Notes: generated from the sequence alone by a model not told the origin. Shown: positions 49,922 through 63,895, numbered from the stretch's first letter. The stretch is DNA of 64,000 nucleotides from Theodoxus fluviatilis (GCA_034096865.1 JAWQFJ010001307.1:152619-216618), one strand, 5' to 3'. Numbers and translations are program-made.

Positions 49922-50170
49922 ATTTCCTGCGTTGTTTAAGTGCTAGCATAAATCCACGTCAACTTAACTCCAAGAAATGTACACAAGTTCCATCTTCCAG
50001 ACGTCTACACGCCACAAAGTCAGCAGGGAAGGTGTCGGGAGCATCTGTTTCCTATTCGGTCTCAGCGGATGCTACTTCGGCTCCCTTCTTTAAATGCAGA
50101 TTTGACATCATCTCTGACAACGACACAAACACTCCGGCTGGGATGTGGACAGCACTTATTTGGATAAACT

Positions 50171-50224
50171 GAGGGAGGGTGGGAGAGGAGGAAGGGAGAG
50201 GGAGGGGAGAGGGAGAGAGAGGGA

Positions 50225-50306
<82 letters not shown>
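50171..50306. repeat. (GA)n microsatellite with GGGA leader
   Basis: Irregular GGGA/GGA units pass into about 40 pure GA units. Confidence 0.96.
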
Positions 50307-50310
<4 letters not shown>

Positions 50311-51627
50311 TATTACATACTGGTTCTACATGTCAGAGACATTGACTAAATCGGTTAGACCAAAATATTCAGTAACCTACGTACAAAGTCAGTTTTTGCA
50401 GCAACGCAAACAGCATAAACTTTCTCCACCACCTGTTTTGGCAGACGTAACTATCTCCTTTACCAACTCAAACAACGAAAAAACATTATCACCACCAAAC
50501 CAAAAAAAAGCCTCCAGGAGATTGGAACCAGGCACTGGTAGACTCATATCACTACCCTGGGATGCCAACCCGGACAGAGGAACCAGCCTCTGGGAGCGAC
50601 AGGCTCACGGAACTGCGTCGGTGCCGAGTAGATAAAAAGGAAGACTGAAGTTCTGGAAATCCCATCTCTTGCCTCACCGTCGGCAGCGTTGCTTTCTCAC
50701 CTGAGCCAGGTGATACGAGCTCCAGTGTCGTCGCCAGGGATGGAGTCATGGAGTGGCAGGAGAACTCGAGGCGAAAAAACAACTGCGAAGAATTCAAACA
50801 GCTGCCAGTGGGCTGCAAGATGGCTCGTATTTTATTCACAACCAATATTGTGCCACGGCATCATTTCTTTTCTTGGCAGACGAATATGCGAAAACAGTTC
50901 TTGACTTTGTCAACCCCGCGGCGGTTTTGATTATTTTTTAAACACTGTAGACTCAATAGCCCACAACATCCCACGAACACCCCACCCCCCATCCCCACCC
51001 CCAAGCAAATTTAGATGTGAAGAGTAACGAATTCACATAATTTTGTAAGATACAAATTATTTTCACACTCTCTTCATTAAGTTACTTGGCTTTGTTTTGT
51101 TTTTCAATTTGAGAAATAGTAGGAATTTTTTGCAATACTTATGTTATACTAATTAGATATAGGCTTTTTAGAAAACGCATGCTGACCATCCAACGATATG
51201 TTTGTCAACAGATGTGTCTCAGTAGCCGACGGTATATTCAGTTCTTCGTTATTCTGTTTCTGCTACAAAAAGTAAGCGTTCCTTCATTTTGTACAGCCAG
51301 CACAAAGGAGCTTCCCAGTACTGAAAAACCCTCTGGAGCGTTCAAAGCGAGAAGGAAGGCGGGCTGACCACTACAAAATCTCGCCCCGGTGACCACCCTG
51401 AGAGTGGCGGAATTCTGCTCGGACAGAGCCATTCAAGTCAGTCCACATCTGACCTTCGGTCAATCTCACTGGAACAAAGGACGAGGCAGATGGGAAAAAA
51501 ACACAGGTGGCGGGAGACAGACGAATGATGCGACTGTTGAAAGCGGAAAGAAAGTGGAGCATTCCACGCGCAAGAAAGACGACCGGGACGAGAAAGAAAA
51601 AAGGGAGACGGGGAAAGAGGTGAAGAG
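50307..51627. other. No recognised gene
   Basis: Short overlapping frames only; no family resemblance. Confidence 0.4.
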
Positions 51628-51696
51628 GAATGGATGAATAATGGATGGATGAATGAATGAATGAATGAATGAATGAATGAATGAATGAATGAATGA
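51628..51696. repeat. (ATGA)n / (GGAT)n tetranucleotide microsatellite
   Basis: About 13 GAATGAAT-type units after a few GGAT units. It is followed by TTGTCAGCCTCTGTAGGCTA, which resembles the sequence after the GGAT microsatellite at 60.3 kb. Confidence 0.95.
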
Positions 51697-51751
51697 GTGT
51701 TGACAACTTGTCAGCCTCTGTAGGCTATGCGAGGCAAGTGATTGCAAAATC

Positions 51752-51857
51752 ACTAGAGATGGTTAAAGTAAGAGCAAGCGACGATTTCTGTAGTTATTCG
51801 CCTTTAACGAATTGCATAGGGAGGCGCAGTGAGCCTATTCTTACCTCCCACCCACAA
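51752..51857 (+). repeat. Dispersed repeat, copy 2
   Basis: Collinear with 14741-14840. It ends at the (GA)n tract that borders the LINE fragment. Confidence 0.55.

Positions 51858-51860
<3 letters not shown>

Positions 51861-51951
<91 letters not shown>
51861..51951. repeat. (GA)n microsatellite at LINE 3' end
   Basis: About 45 pure GA units. It abuts the 3' end of the minus-strand LINE, where in sense orientation the element reads ...AATAAAGTCTAAAGT followed by (CT)n. Confidence 0.97.
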
Positions 51952-51954
<3 letters not shown>

Positions 51955-53235
51955 TAGACTTTATTTGCATAGGCCAGCGGCCCGTCACAAGTGTACAGAG
52001 GTAATATAATGTCAACTTATTTACATACCGATTTTCTCACTTCGTATTTTAAATGCATAATATATGTACATTGCCACATTCCGAGTCATCATTACATTCC
52101 TGCCATCAATTAGGTAGTCAAGGCTCCTATACTTCGCCGTTCGTAGATATGTCTTGAGATACTTCTGCCTGACATCTTCATAAACTGGACAATCCATAAG
52201 AAAGTGTCGTTCATTCTCCAAGCTGTCATCACAAAATGGACAATACAAACTTCTGTCTTTTTCATATCTTCTGTTTATATTCAACTCGTTTATTCCTAGC
52301 CTAAATCGTATAAAAATATCCCTGAACTTTTTTATTTTCAACTCATTAATGTATTGTTCCATTGCCATAGACTTTTTAAAGGACCTGTAAGTCAAGTAAC
52401 GATCACTGTCGCTTACTTTTCCATGCCACTCCTGTTGAAAACAGTCTTTTAGTCTCTGTTTCAAACAGTTCAGAAAACCTTTTTCATTACTTGTTCCACA
52501 ATTGTTCCACACATATCCAAATCCCAACTGATATAAGCATTGTTTCACAGCTTCAGCCCAATTTACTCTTCCGATTAGATTAGAATTGATCAACATGTGA
52601 TAAGCCTGTTTTGGCATCTGTCAGTTGGCTATTTGCAAAGTTTCAACCAATAATTATTTGATTGCTCTGATAGTAGTATTGATGTACAAGGGGTATCTCC
52701 CCATCTCACCATAGATCAAACAATTTGGTGTTCTGGTATCAAGGTTTATGAAGCGCTTGCAAGCAAACAGGTGTGCTTTCTCAATTGCTTCGTGTCGACC
52801 AATACCCCAGAGTTCTGCACCATAGATTAAATCGGGAAGTACTTGAGCGTCGAACAAGCGAAAAAATACGATGGTATTCAAGTTTCGGACACGACGCATT
52901 AACTGCAAAAGAGAGACAATTCTTTGTTTGGCTTTTACATTTTGGTTTTCTAGGAAAACAGTATCGGACAGTTTGGTTGAAAAAATGTAACCCAGATACC
53001 TATATCTGTTTACCACTTCTAGCTGTGTTCCACCAATAATACATGTTTCTTTTTGTGCCAAGAAGCCCCTTTGTTTTCTCTTTATTGATAGTCAAATCGA
53101 GCTGTCGGGAAATGTTGTCCAAACTATCCAGTTGGTTCTGAAGTCCCACGGGTGTGGTGGAAATTAAGGCTACATTATCAGCAAAAATGAGGGAGTAAAT
53201 TTCAGGCCTATCAGGTAACAACTGGACATCTATCT

Positions 53236-53237
<2 letters not shown>
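51952..53237 (-). mobile_element. 5'-truncated, dead LINE (non-LTR retrotransposon)
   Basis: In sense order the remnant begins inside the reverse transcriptase at IYSLIFADNVALIS, the position of the catalytic (F/Y)ADD box with the second Asp replaced by Asn. It continues with LDLTINKEKTK, the RYRYLGYIF block and QVLPDLIYGAELWG. The C-terminal module CPFCDDSLENERHFLMDCPVYED (C-x2-C...H-x4-C pattern) follows. There is a frameshift near 53061-53068 and two in-frame stops near 52654 and 52620. Fragments of frame are therefore seen at 53230-53043, 53061-52657 and 52617-52024. The 3' untranslated part holds CAAATAAAG. The first two-thirds of the element are missing. Jockey/CR1-like by layout; the exact clade is uncertain. 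Confidence 0.88.

Positions 53238-53322
<85 letters not shown>
53238..53322. repeat. (GA)n microsatellite at LINE 5' truncation point
   Basis: About 42 pure GA units replacing the upstream part of the reverse transcriptase. Same strand orientation as the tract at the other end of the LINE. Confidence 0.97.
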
Positions 53323-53325
<3 letters not shown>

Positions 53326-54803
53326 CCTGGGGATGTGAATGGAAAGTAACGCAGGGAAACCAAGGGGGAGGGGGAGGGGGGGCACCCGGTGCGCCGAAAG
53401 CACTGAGATGCAACTCCCCCATAAGCGCATTGGTTATGCATCAGGCGTTGCTGTATCCATTGACCTGTCACGTCCCTCTCCTGACACGCGAGCTGTGACG
53501 GAGCCAAGGACGTTTCCACGCCCCACGCGTTCCACAGCGAAAAAACGAGCAAGGGCAAAACAACCATGGAAAACAGCACACAAGGGAACCTGTCGCCTTG
53601 TGTACTTAACCGAAGGAGCGGTGAGATGGCGGTATATGCATTTTACACGCCCATCGTGAGGTAACCTGTTGACGTGCTCGTCATCTCTATCCACAAACTT
53701 CCGCCTGCCTTCTCCACATCAGCAAACTGCAAAAGCTGCACAGCGCTGTCGGTGACTGGAATCTCGGCCAAAATGCCGCTTGAAAACGCCGACTTTGATG
53801 TTTCAACCGCGATATCTATGGACCGACGGACAGCCGTTCAGACAAACATCCATCTTGAAGGTGACTAGTTTGAACGAGATTCAAAAATCTAAAGTCCTTG
53901 AACAAACACCACGGCCTCGATAGGAACGCAAGAAACAAGTCTGCCCACGCCTGAAGACCAAGCATCTTCCAGTCTGCAAGCGCCACTCTGTTGTTTCTTC
54001 AATCAGGACCAGGGCACCAGTTTCAAGCTGCAGGCATTTCGCCCCAATGACCAGAGCTGAGGGACAACAGTATTAGTGAAGAAGTCATGGCTGGTCCCAA
54101 CCATTAACGTGCCACCCCGACCAGTATGATATCCACGATTCAGGGTTCGGCGGGCGCCACCTGCACGTGCTCGCAACCACACTTCCAGACAGAATGTCTT
54201 CCAAAGTCAAGATATCGAGGACGAGGTCGAAACGCGACGTGCCTACCCCTTTCAATCAAATCGCACCACCCGACTAACCTCCACCCGATTAAAGCGGTGC
54301 CGCGAGCCTCACAGAGTCTGTTTGCAGTCAGAAATAGCTCTTGCGATTGAATTATCGAACGTTCAGTGACGGGTGGATGATAAACACTCCTTTTCTCACT
54401 GCTAATGCTTGTCCATCAGCATTCTTGCAGGACTGAGTGCTTGGGACTTCGCCAACCTCTCAGCGCAGAGAGCGATTCAGCGCTTTCGGCTCTTTACATT
54501 TCAACAGAAGTTTGGAATCTGAAACGACGTTTACGTGTAATGCCTTAGCAAGGGGGAAATGTGTCAATGATATCCACACTCCTTTTCTGGACCACCTGCT
54601 TAAGTCTCTGCGATTTTTTAGTTGTAGTTTCACGTGCATTCGACCAATTGATGGTTTGAACTCATTTTGATTTAAAAGATGTAACTATCGCCTAATCTGC
54701 CCGAGTACAGTCTCACGCACCCAAACCACATGCACGCACACTCGTGCACACATCTTTTCTTATGACGTACTCACTCATCCTCCTCCCAACCACACACGCA
54801 CAC

Positions 54804-54806
<3 letters not shown>
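53323..54806. other. No recognised gene
   Basis: Frames up to ~106 codons on either strand without family resemblance. Confidence 0.4.
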
Positions 54807-54892
<86 letters not shown>

Positions 54893-54915
54893 CCGCCCCC
54901 CCCCCCCCCCCCCCC
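54807..54915. repeat. (CT)n followed by poly-C
   Basis: About 41 CT units, then CTCCG and a 20-base C run. Confidence 0.97.
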
Positions 54916-55278
54916 TTCCCACCCATATTCATCCACTCACTTCTTAACTAACTATTCCCTTCACAAATATTCGTCCACTGGTTCACTCATTCACTCCACT
55001 CACTCATTCACTGACACATATACCCACTCTTTCACTCGGGTGTTGGTCCCTGTTCCTATCTAGGTCAATGCAAATCTACAGGTGTGGGGGACCAACGCCA
55101 CCCATTGCCCTCGCAGAGCTTTCCTTCTGGCTTCGGACCAGAAAGCCATTTGCAAGCCCACCTCTCTCCTACAGTCCTAAACCAACGCCCAAGGTCTTAT
55201 GGCCACTGCACGCGCCCGCCCACTTGCTGGCTTGGGCCAGACCAGGGCAGGCCAGGCATGGGACTCTCTCACCTCAAA

Positions 55279-55440
55279 ACACCCCCAGCAGCAACACCCC
55301 CAGCAGCAACACCCCCAGCAGCAACACCCCCAGCAGCAAGAGCACCAGCAGCAACACCACCAGCAGCAACACCCCCAACAGCAACACCACCAGCAGCAAC
55401 ACCCCCAGCAGCAAGAGCACCAGCAGCAAGAGCAATAACA
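55279..55440 (+). repeat. 15-bp CAG-rich minisatellite
   Basis: About ten units of ACCCCCAGCAGCAAC with variants (ACCACC, AGCACC). Because 15 bp is five codons, all three plus frames stay open, giving TPAAT, SNTPS and QQQHP repeats, and two minus frames stay open as well. The surrounding open frames (55068-55778, 236 codons in one frame) have no domain, so protein coding is doubtful. Confidence 0.9.
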
Positions 55441-56266
55441 ACAGCCGCTTTTTGCTCGGTACCGATCCGCTCTCTTCTTGCTCCGGTAATGGCAGGGTCC
55501 GAGTTTGTGGACAGAGGATAACCCCCCCATCATTCTGGTCGAGAAAGCGTGAGCTTGCAATCGGGCGTGGAGGACTTCTCCGAAGCTCAGAGGTCCCGCT
55601 GTCGTTTGAGACGAGCCCGACACAGGGACGGTTTACTTTTGCCATTGTCGCCTCATCGCATCAAGCCCATCTCGTGGCCAAAGAATTTTCGTATGTTCCA
55701 AGTATTCCGGCACTCACGTCGTTTTGGCTGGTAGGAACAGTCTGGTCGGGTAGACTTCAAACTGCCATAGTGGAGTGAGTTCTGGCCATGACCCGCAGAT
55801 ACTAGACGAGAAGCGAGACTGCAATCTCAACGAGTGAATATCGCTTCAATCGTACTTGCATGTAAAAAGACTTTCGTGTCGTCTCATCTCAGCTAGGCTT
55901 GAGGCAAGCGCAGTTCGTCAAGTGCAGAATGGGCATAACGAGGTCTTTAATGGGCAATAATCATCAATCGTTCCCTCTGAAGGTGAAGCAACGGACTAAC
56001 GTTTAATAACATCATGGCAAAAGTAGTGCGCGTTCTTGTCAGATGGTACTAATAATAATTTCTATGTGAGGAGAGGACAAGAAGTTTTGTACATTCTTTA
56101 CACATAATAGCGAGGGAAATCGTGAGGGTAAATAGGTCGAGAAAAATCGATTAAGTTTTTGTATCTTTCTGCATTGGCAAGCGAATTTGAAGTGTGCGCT
56201 TATTGTATTTTTCAGACGTAAATAATTACTTAGTAATCACCACCTGCTTGACGGCACTGACAAAGC

Positions 56267-56350
56267 GTCTTCAGCAAAGGACAAGGAGCGACACGTCTTC
56301 AGCAAAGGACAAGGAGCGACACGTCTTCAGCAAAGGACAAGGAGCGACAC
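56267..56350 (+). repeat. 28-bp tandem repeat, three perfect copies
   Basis: Units at 56267, 56295 and 56323 begin GTCTTCAGCAAAGGACAAGG and are identical. Perfect identity points to recent duplication. Confidence 0.97.
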
Positions 56351-57575
56351 GTCTGAGTGTTTTTGATAAGTCGACCCAACTCTGCACTCTGGACGCCAGC
56401 TCAAAGCAAACTTCCAGTCCTGGCGACCCACAGAGCGGCAGACAAAGATCGAAGGGTCCGCCCTGAAACCCAAGATGAGCGCCAGACCAGGAGGTCGATA
56501 GTCTGATCAGGACTGACTCAAGGTTCAACAGAGCATGGAGAAAACAATCAGAGTTCTTTGTGGCTGCAGACAGGACCCAACCACAAGATGTAGACCTCCA
56601 GACAGGCCCTGGCAACACGTCTGATCGGTGAATGATTGCACAGGTACTCGTCTGATCAGGGTTTGACTACAGGTATTGTGCAGTTCCGCCTGTAATACTA
56701 ATGCCCCTGCAGTCTAAGACAGAGAGGATAATCAGACTACGCTCTGCCCGAGACGCACTGTAAAGACGCCACTGCGAAGATTCCCCACACTATTCTTCGC
56801 AGCCTTCCTGCAGTCCATCTCCCCAGCAACTCTTTCCTTTCTCTTCTTGAAGATCTCTGGGACATTTCGATTCTCTAAATCAGTCAACCGAGACACACGC
56901 ATAAAATCAATGCAACCTTAACCAGTAGCCCCATTTGACCTGCCATTTCAGCCACAAATAAACACGGCGCAAAGATGGTTTGGACCTTCCCCTCGACCCT
57001 TTGTCAAAACATCGACCAGTTGCAGCGGCAGGCAGTTTCGTGTTTGCGCATGCTTTTTTTTGCATAACGTCTACACACACAAAAATCCATACCTATGCTC
57101 ACGGTTTCCTTATGCAAATTTATCCTGTCATCATGCATTAGACAGACAAAGCAGACATCCTTATTTATAAGTAAGAGATGTGGGTTTTTTTCTCACGGCC
57201 TAGTGACATGCTTCTTGTCTACCGGGTGTTCCGCGTCGGCACGTTGCAGGTAACGTGAGAGACAGGCACTCTGGACAAAGAATGGACGGTCCCCCATTGT
57301 CCTCGCAATGTAGCGTGCCGGGCGCTAAGAAAGCAGGCCTTCGTGCAACGCGCGCGTCAGTATGTGTGATGCTTCTCTAGAACAATCGCGCGGCACTGTT
57401 CGATTTCGCGTGCAGTTCCCGGAACGAACCCTGATGTAGCACTGATCTCAAAACAGCCTCGCCACAGCTTCTACAATGCCACGGAAGCCATTTTCTAAAT
57501 ACCTGTCAAATCCATTTTCTCAGTCCTACATTCATACACAAAGGCGTTTTTATTTTCAGCGCTGCTGCAGCCTCT
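56351..57575. other. No recognised gene
   Basis: No supportable frame or repeat. Confidence 0.4.
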
Positions 57576-57704
<129 letters not shown>

Positions 57705-58306
57705 CATACACATTCCCCGGGTGCAAACATCGGTGCAGCAGACTGAAAGCAAAGATTGTTGTGTTTAATGAGAGCAGAGAAAATGAGCGCCCGATAAAAG
57801 GGAAATTGCGGCTTGCACCTGAATTATTATGCTGCGATGTTTTGTGAGGACACAAAAAAGTTTTGACAACTGATTCATATTGCCACATCTGACGCACTTC
57901 TTCCGACGACAAGAAACAAAGCGCCTATGAATAAACACGAAAAAAGCAATATGACATTTAGAGTCCGCTGAGACGAATCGACGGTGCATGCACACATACG
58001 CACAAACACACACATACACACGCACACAACATAAACAAAACTCGGTCCACGATGCACAACACCTGCACGCACCCCTTGCTCATCTATGCGGCACTGGCAG
58101 TGTGCAGTCATGCGAGACTGTGTAAGTACAAGTCAGGTGCCACAGATGCCCAGCCATTGGAGACAATGCAGGCTTTGTGTTTTGCCTGTCCCCGGGGCCT
58201 AAAAGAGCAGTCATTCTGCCAGCAGGAGGCTGTGGGAGGAGGAGCAAAGCGGACATTTATAGCTCACTAGTGCGGAAAGATCACCTAGAGAGGATGCACG
58301 CGCGGG

Positions 58307-58838
<532 letters not shown>

Positions 58839-59691
58839 AAATAATTTGACAATGCAAAATGACACCCAATTCTTTATTTCCCGATACAGAAGACACGGAA
58901 TTTTCCTTTTTGAATTTCCTTTTCTTGACTAACTTTATAACCTTCGTCGTTATTATTCTAAAGAAAAGTCTCCGTCGCTACCGACATCATTTATTTCTGA
59001 AAACCACGACACACTAAGGACAACACGTCGAGAGCGTTGAAAACGACACGGCCAAACATTACAGCAGCGGCGTCTATTCAAGGAAGACATAGACGAGCGC
59101 GAGTGCTAACACATAAAACGCCGTGCCAGAAATACACGTTTATTATCAGGTCACAATACAGCTCCTATTTATAACATAGTGTATCGAGCACCTACACTTG
59201 TAAATGAGGGCTTATACTACAACTCAGCCTATCAGCCTATGGGGAATATCTGCCCTATATATATATATCAGTGAAGATGACATCCGCGATTGACCAGCAA
59301 GAGTTGGCTCACACACCCACAGATCAAACAGCTTGTCCAACATCGCCACGCCCCAAGACAATGGGAGCGATGACACCTGATGACCCTGGCGACACCTGGT
59401 GTTGAGGGGTCTGGCCGTCCAGACTGTCCATCAAATCGAACACAGGCTTGTGTGCCTACACCTCTATAGCACACCCACTCTCAGACTCGTTGACCCCGGA
59501 CTATCCCTACATCAGCTGTAACTGGCATGGAGTATATGACCCTGCAGTAAAACGAGGCGTGATGACAGAAACACCAGTTCTCTTCTGTGTTACATTCCGT
59601 CTTGCCACTGGATACAGATAGGCCGGGACTAGAGACTGAGGCTGATGATCTGCGCAACTCTCCGTCACTTTAATACAAGTCAAGCGACTTC

Positions 59692-59692
<1 letters not shown>
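58839..59692. other. No recognised gene
   Basis: No supportable feature. Confidence 0.4.
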
Positions 59693-59754
<62 letters not shown>

Positions 59755-59790
59755 GTCAACATCGTCGTCGTCGTCACCACCACCACCACC
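59693..59790. repeat. (CAT)n-(CGT)n-(CAC)n triplet tract
   Basis: About 20 CAT units followed by short CGT and CAC runs; on the minus strand a poly-Met frame. Confidence 0.96.
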
Positions 59791-60295
59791 ATACATGCCT
59801 GGGTGACACCCATACCTAACAACTGCTTGGCTAAAGCTGTTGTAAGCACGCTTACTATGCGAGGATGTTCGGCTGGTCGTTGACTATGCAGCAATACTGC
59901 GAAGACACAGCAGTGTCTTTATTTAGTCAACAGTCATTGTGCATGACCGTCCTCAAGATGACTTTATCGTTGTAGAAGACACTCGTTCATTTGCCAAGGT
60001 CGTGGTAACATTTAGCAATTCTTGTGTGAAAAGACCACCAACACAAGGATGGACAAGCAGTAAGAAAGGTTTTGCCACCAGGTCTGCCTGGGTAAAATTT
60101 CGTCAGGAAAAACACTGCAGGCTCTAATACAAAGATCTACCCCAAAAAATAAAACTATAATTATATGACACACGAAGGATTTCTTCCGTAAGCACATAGC
60201 ACAACTTCAGTGCAACGTACTGCAAAATGAATTTAATCCATTTAAAGACATATTTGCCCATTTCAACTTCTCTGAACTGAAAGAGTGGTTATCAC

Positions 60296-60400
60296 GGGAT
60301 GGATGGATGGATGGATGGACGGACGGGTGGGCGGGCTTACGGGCGGACGGACGGAATAGTGGGTGGGTAGGTGAGTGAGAGGGTGGATGGATGCGGGGGT
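60296..60400. repeat. (GGAT)n / (GGAC)n degenerate tetranucleotide tract
   Basis: GGAT units at 60296-60318 give way to GGAC, GGGC and GGGT variants. It is followed by GGTCAGCCTTCATAGGCTAA, resembling the sequence after the ATGA tract at 51.7 kb. Confidence 0.85.
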
Positions 60401-61072
60401 GGGAACAGTTTTACAGCCGGTCAGCCTTCATAGGCTAAGTATGGCCATTAGGTACCCAAATCACTTATGCTGGAAAGTCAACACTCCATTTCCCTAATCA
60501 CTCCACAGAGGGAGGTCTAGAGGAGTAATCCCTGGGCAGCGGAGCCGCAGCCAACAGCGCTCAGCCTCGGAGAGCAGTCACGCTGTCCTCTGCGTGTCCA
60601 ATGCGGCACGACATGTTCCGATATGCCACGACACCGTCACACCTGGACAGCCCAGAAAAGACAGACATGCAGCCACAAAGCATTTTTCCCACGTTTCCTC
60701 GACTATCCCTCCTTCGCATGGCTACCTCCTGAAACCAGAATCTCCCAGCGAACCCTCGTCGCTTTGTCCTGCCCGAACACAGTGGGCGGAGATTCTGTCC
60801 GTCGCGAAGGAGTGAGGCAAAGAGTATCGCAGCCACGAAGACCCTGATACAACAGATGAGAGGATGGGCATTCAGACCATGCCTTACGGGCGGCGCCGTG
60901 TGAACTCCGTGGTCAAGGAAGGTCACGTTACTGAAATATGTAGAGCAATATCTCGTAGCACATCTCGCAAACTGCTCGAGGCGGTTGAAGGACTAAATGG
61001 AGGGCGATCTTTCGGCAGTCTAGCGTTTTCTGGCGGAAATGTATATTTTCATGAAAAGGCCCCAATAATAAA

Positions 61073-61088
61073 GGGGGGGGGGGGGGGG
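61073..61088. repeat. Poly-G tract
   Basis: A 16-base G run. Confidence 0.95.
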
Positions 61089-61226
61089 CCCGAGGAGATG
61101 ATTAAACGACTGAGAAAACAACCTCGCCTCGTCGCTGACAAGTGTGCACACGCCTTGAAGCATATCTATGAAGCAAAGTCATGGGGCGCGTTGCTTACGC
61201 TAGGAACCCTGCAAGATCTTGCGAGG

Positions 61227-61312
61227 AATAGGCCGGTGTCAACATGTGTCAACATGATGAAAGCAGACGTAAAGGCAGTCAAATCTCTGACACATGCCGA
61301 CACCGGCCTATT
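61227..61312. repeat. Hairpin: 25-bp inverted repeat with 36-nt loop
   Basis: Arm AATAGGCCGGTGTCAACATG... (61227-61251) pairs with 61288-61312, its reverse complement at 23 of 25 positions. It could be the core of a small foldback element or a pre-miRNA-like hairpin. Nothing in the sequence decides between them. Confidence 0.85.
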
Positions 61313-63135
61313 ATTTGCCAAATAGGCTAAGCTACGCGCCCAGGGTGGGCGTTTAGAGTTTTGTGGGGAGAAAAAGACACGAAAAAGACGTAGAGGGGAA
61401 AATGAAGAAGACACCCCGGAGAAAACTTCCTGAATCGTGTTGCTGATGTACACACATTCGACTCGAAACATCCTTGATGCGAGTAAATGGATGACTATTC
61501 CTAAGGAGGAAATGGTTCGCTACCACAAAGCTACACCCAAGTTTACATTTCCATGGGAAGACAGGACCAGACCAGTCCAGTCGAGTAGTGCAGGTAGGTA
61601 GGTAGACTATTTCCCAAAGCCAGGCTCCATGCATTATGCATGGCCCCCACAAAACAACACTGTCTCGTCAGGGCCCTCTCAAGCCCACTTGACGAGGTGA
61701 TGACGCCAGAATACTGCAAAAAGATGATACTTTCCTCCATTTGATGACCCCCATCCCAGGCAAACATAGTCATGGGGTCTTTCAAAACACCCCGTCCGCG
61801 ATCTAGTCCCTTCAGCACATTTTTCGATGGAGCCTCTTTATTACGGGAGATTAGGAATTCTATGCGGTTTTTTATGCCAGGAGGGGTGAAGCGTCCTTCG
61901 ACCAGGAGCCTATGTGACACAGTTTCACCCCTGGGCTTTACGGTGCACCCACTTGACATGGCCTTCAATGACGGATGCCTCTGATGTGGACTCCAGCTGT
62001 GATGACAAGTATCTATAAAGCTATCATGGGTTTACTGGCCTGCAGCCAGAAATCCCAGGCGTGGCTTCAACAGTCGACAGTCAGTGCACTTTAAAAACCA
62101 ATCCACGCCCCTGACAATTCTCAGTGCAACTACCTGACAACGTTCTAGTTAATTTGCAGTGCCGGAACAAGACCTACCTGAATCGTACGCCCTCCATGGT
62201 ATTCTTTCTTGGAAAAAGGATATTGAATGCTACAGCAACATTTGATCACTACAGACGGCAGAAGAATTCATACACTCTGTAATCTCAAACCGACCATCAG
62301 TCCTATAACCATGTGCGTATATCTATTGTGCATTACTTCGCATTCCTCACGAAATTTGGCCACTACGCCTTCAAAGTATCTTCTTAGAACACCCATCTCA
62401 TTCAAGCTTATTCAAGGAAGAGGAAACCTTTTCAAACAGAACAAACTATGATATCAAATGCAACATTTTGAAAAGGGCAAAGAGCCACTTCAAAGACTGC
62501 ACGGCAAGAGACAACCTTTTTCACACCAACAGGGCCTGTTATCTTCAAACGCTATCACTGCACCTCTACAAACGGGACCCGGAAACCCTCCAAGTGGACA
62601 AAGGTAAACAGGCTGAGAGTCTTCCTAGCTGTCTCTGCGTGCAATCAGAAAGGTGAATGCCTCAGCACGCAGACGCTCTAGACTCGGTGGGAGCTCAATG
62701 GAGGAAACCAGGGTCACCCCGGCCCTCTCTACTCAATGCTCTCTTCCCATTCAACTCGCCCTCCTGTACACCCCGAGCCCCACCTCCTCCATCCCCCACC
62801 CCTCACTGCTCCCAACCCCCACTACATCCCTACACTCAGCTTCATTGCTGCCCTGCCTAAAAACAACCTGGAGGCAAGACAGTGAAGAGTCCGGTTTCAG
62901 ACTGGAATTTGTAGGACAAGACAGACAATGAATTGCGATGTTCACTGTATACTTGTGTCACGTGGACCACCAGGCAGGTCGGCTGACAAAGGTTAAAGGA
63001 GAGAAGTCTCACGCAGATGTGGGAACCAGAAATAAAGTGGGAGGGTAGTACCGTGCTATGTTACAATACAAATACTCGGATTACATGCACGTGCGAAACG
63101 TAGGTGACCTAAACTTACACACCAGACAACAAGCT
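61313..63135. other. No recognised gene
   Basis: Frames up to 141 codons on the minus strand without family resemblance. Confidence 0.4.
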
Positions 63136-63300
<165 letters not shown>

Positions 63301-63804
63301 AGGCAAGAGCATCTTGTCCAGCCACTCTGACACCAGAGCTTATTCTCCTAACTCACCTGGACGGGAATCCATCAAACACACGTGCCAACAGACTTTTTTT
63401 CCTCTGTCTCAGACTTTTACCTCACTCTCCACACTTTCCCCTGTCTACTCCTCTTTTTCTTTTCTTTTTCTTCTGTTTTTCCCTCTCCTTCTCTGTGCCT
63501 CCCCTCCTCTCCAGGTGAGGGATGTTGGCGGGCTGATGGCGCAATGAGCGAGAGGACACGGCTCAAAGTAATAGTCGCTGTCTCTTTCTCGACACCCCAT
63601 ACATCTCGTCCTTCCCAGCACAGCGCGGCCTGCCGGGCAGGTATGGCTTCAAGGTGCTTTCAAAGTTACGGCAGTTACAAAAAAAAAGCCCATGTGTCTT
63701 TTTTACGTGCGCATTCATTAGTGAAGAAGAGAGGAAATAAAAATACGAACTAGGACGAGGGCAAAGTTCAGTCGTAGGATGTGGCATGTAGCGGGGAGGA
63801 GAAG

Positions 63805-63806
<2 letters not shown>

Positions 63807-63895
<89 letters not shown>

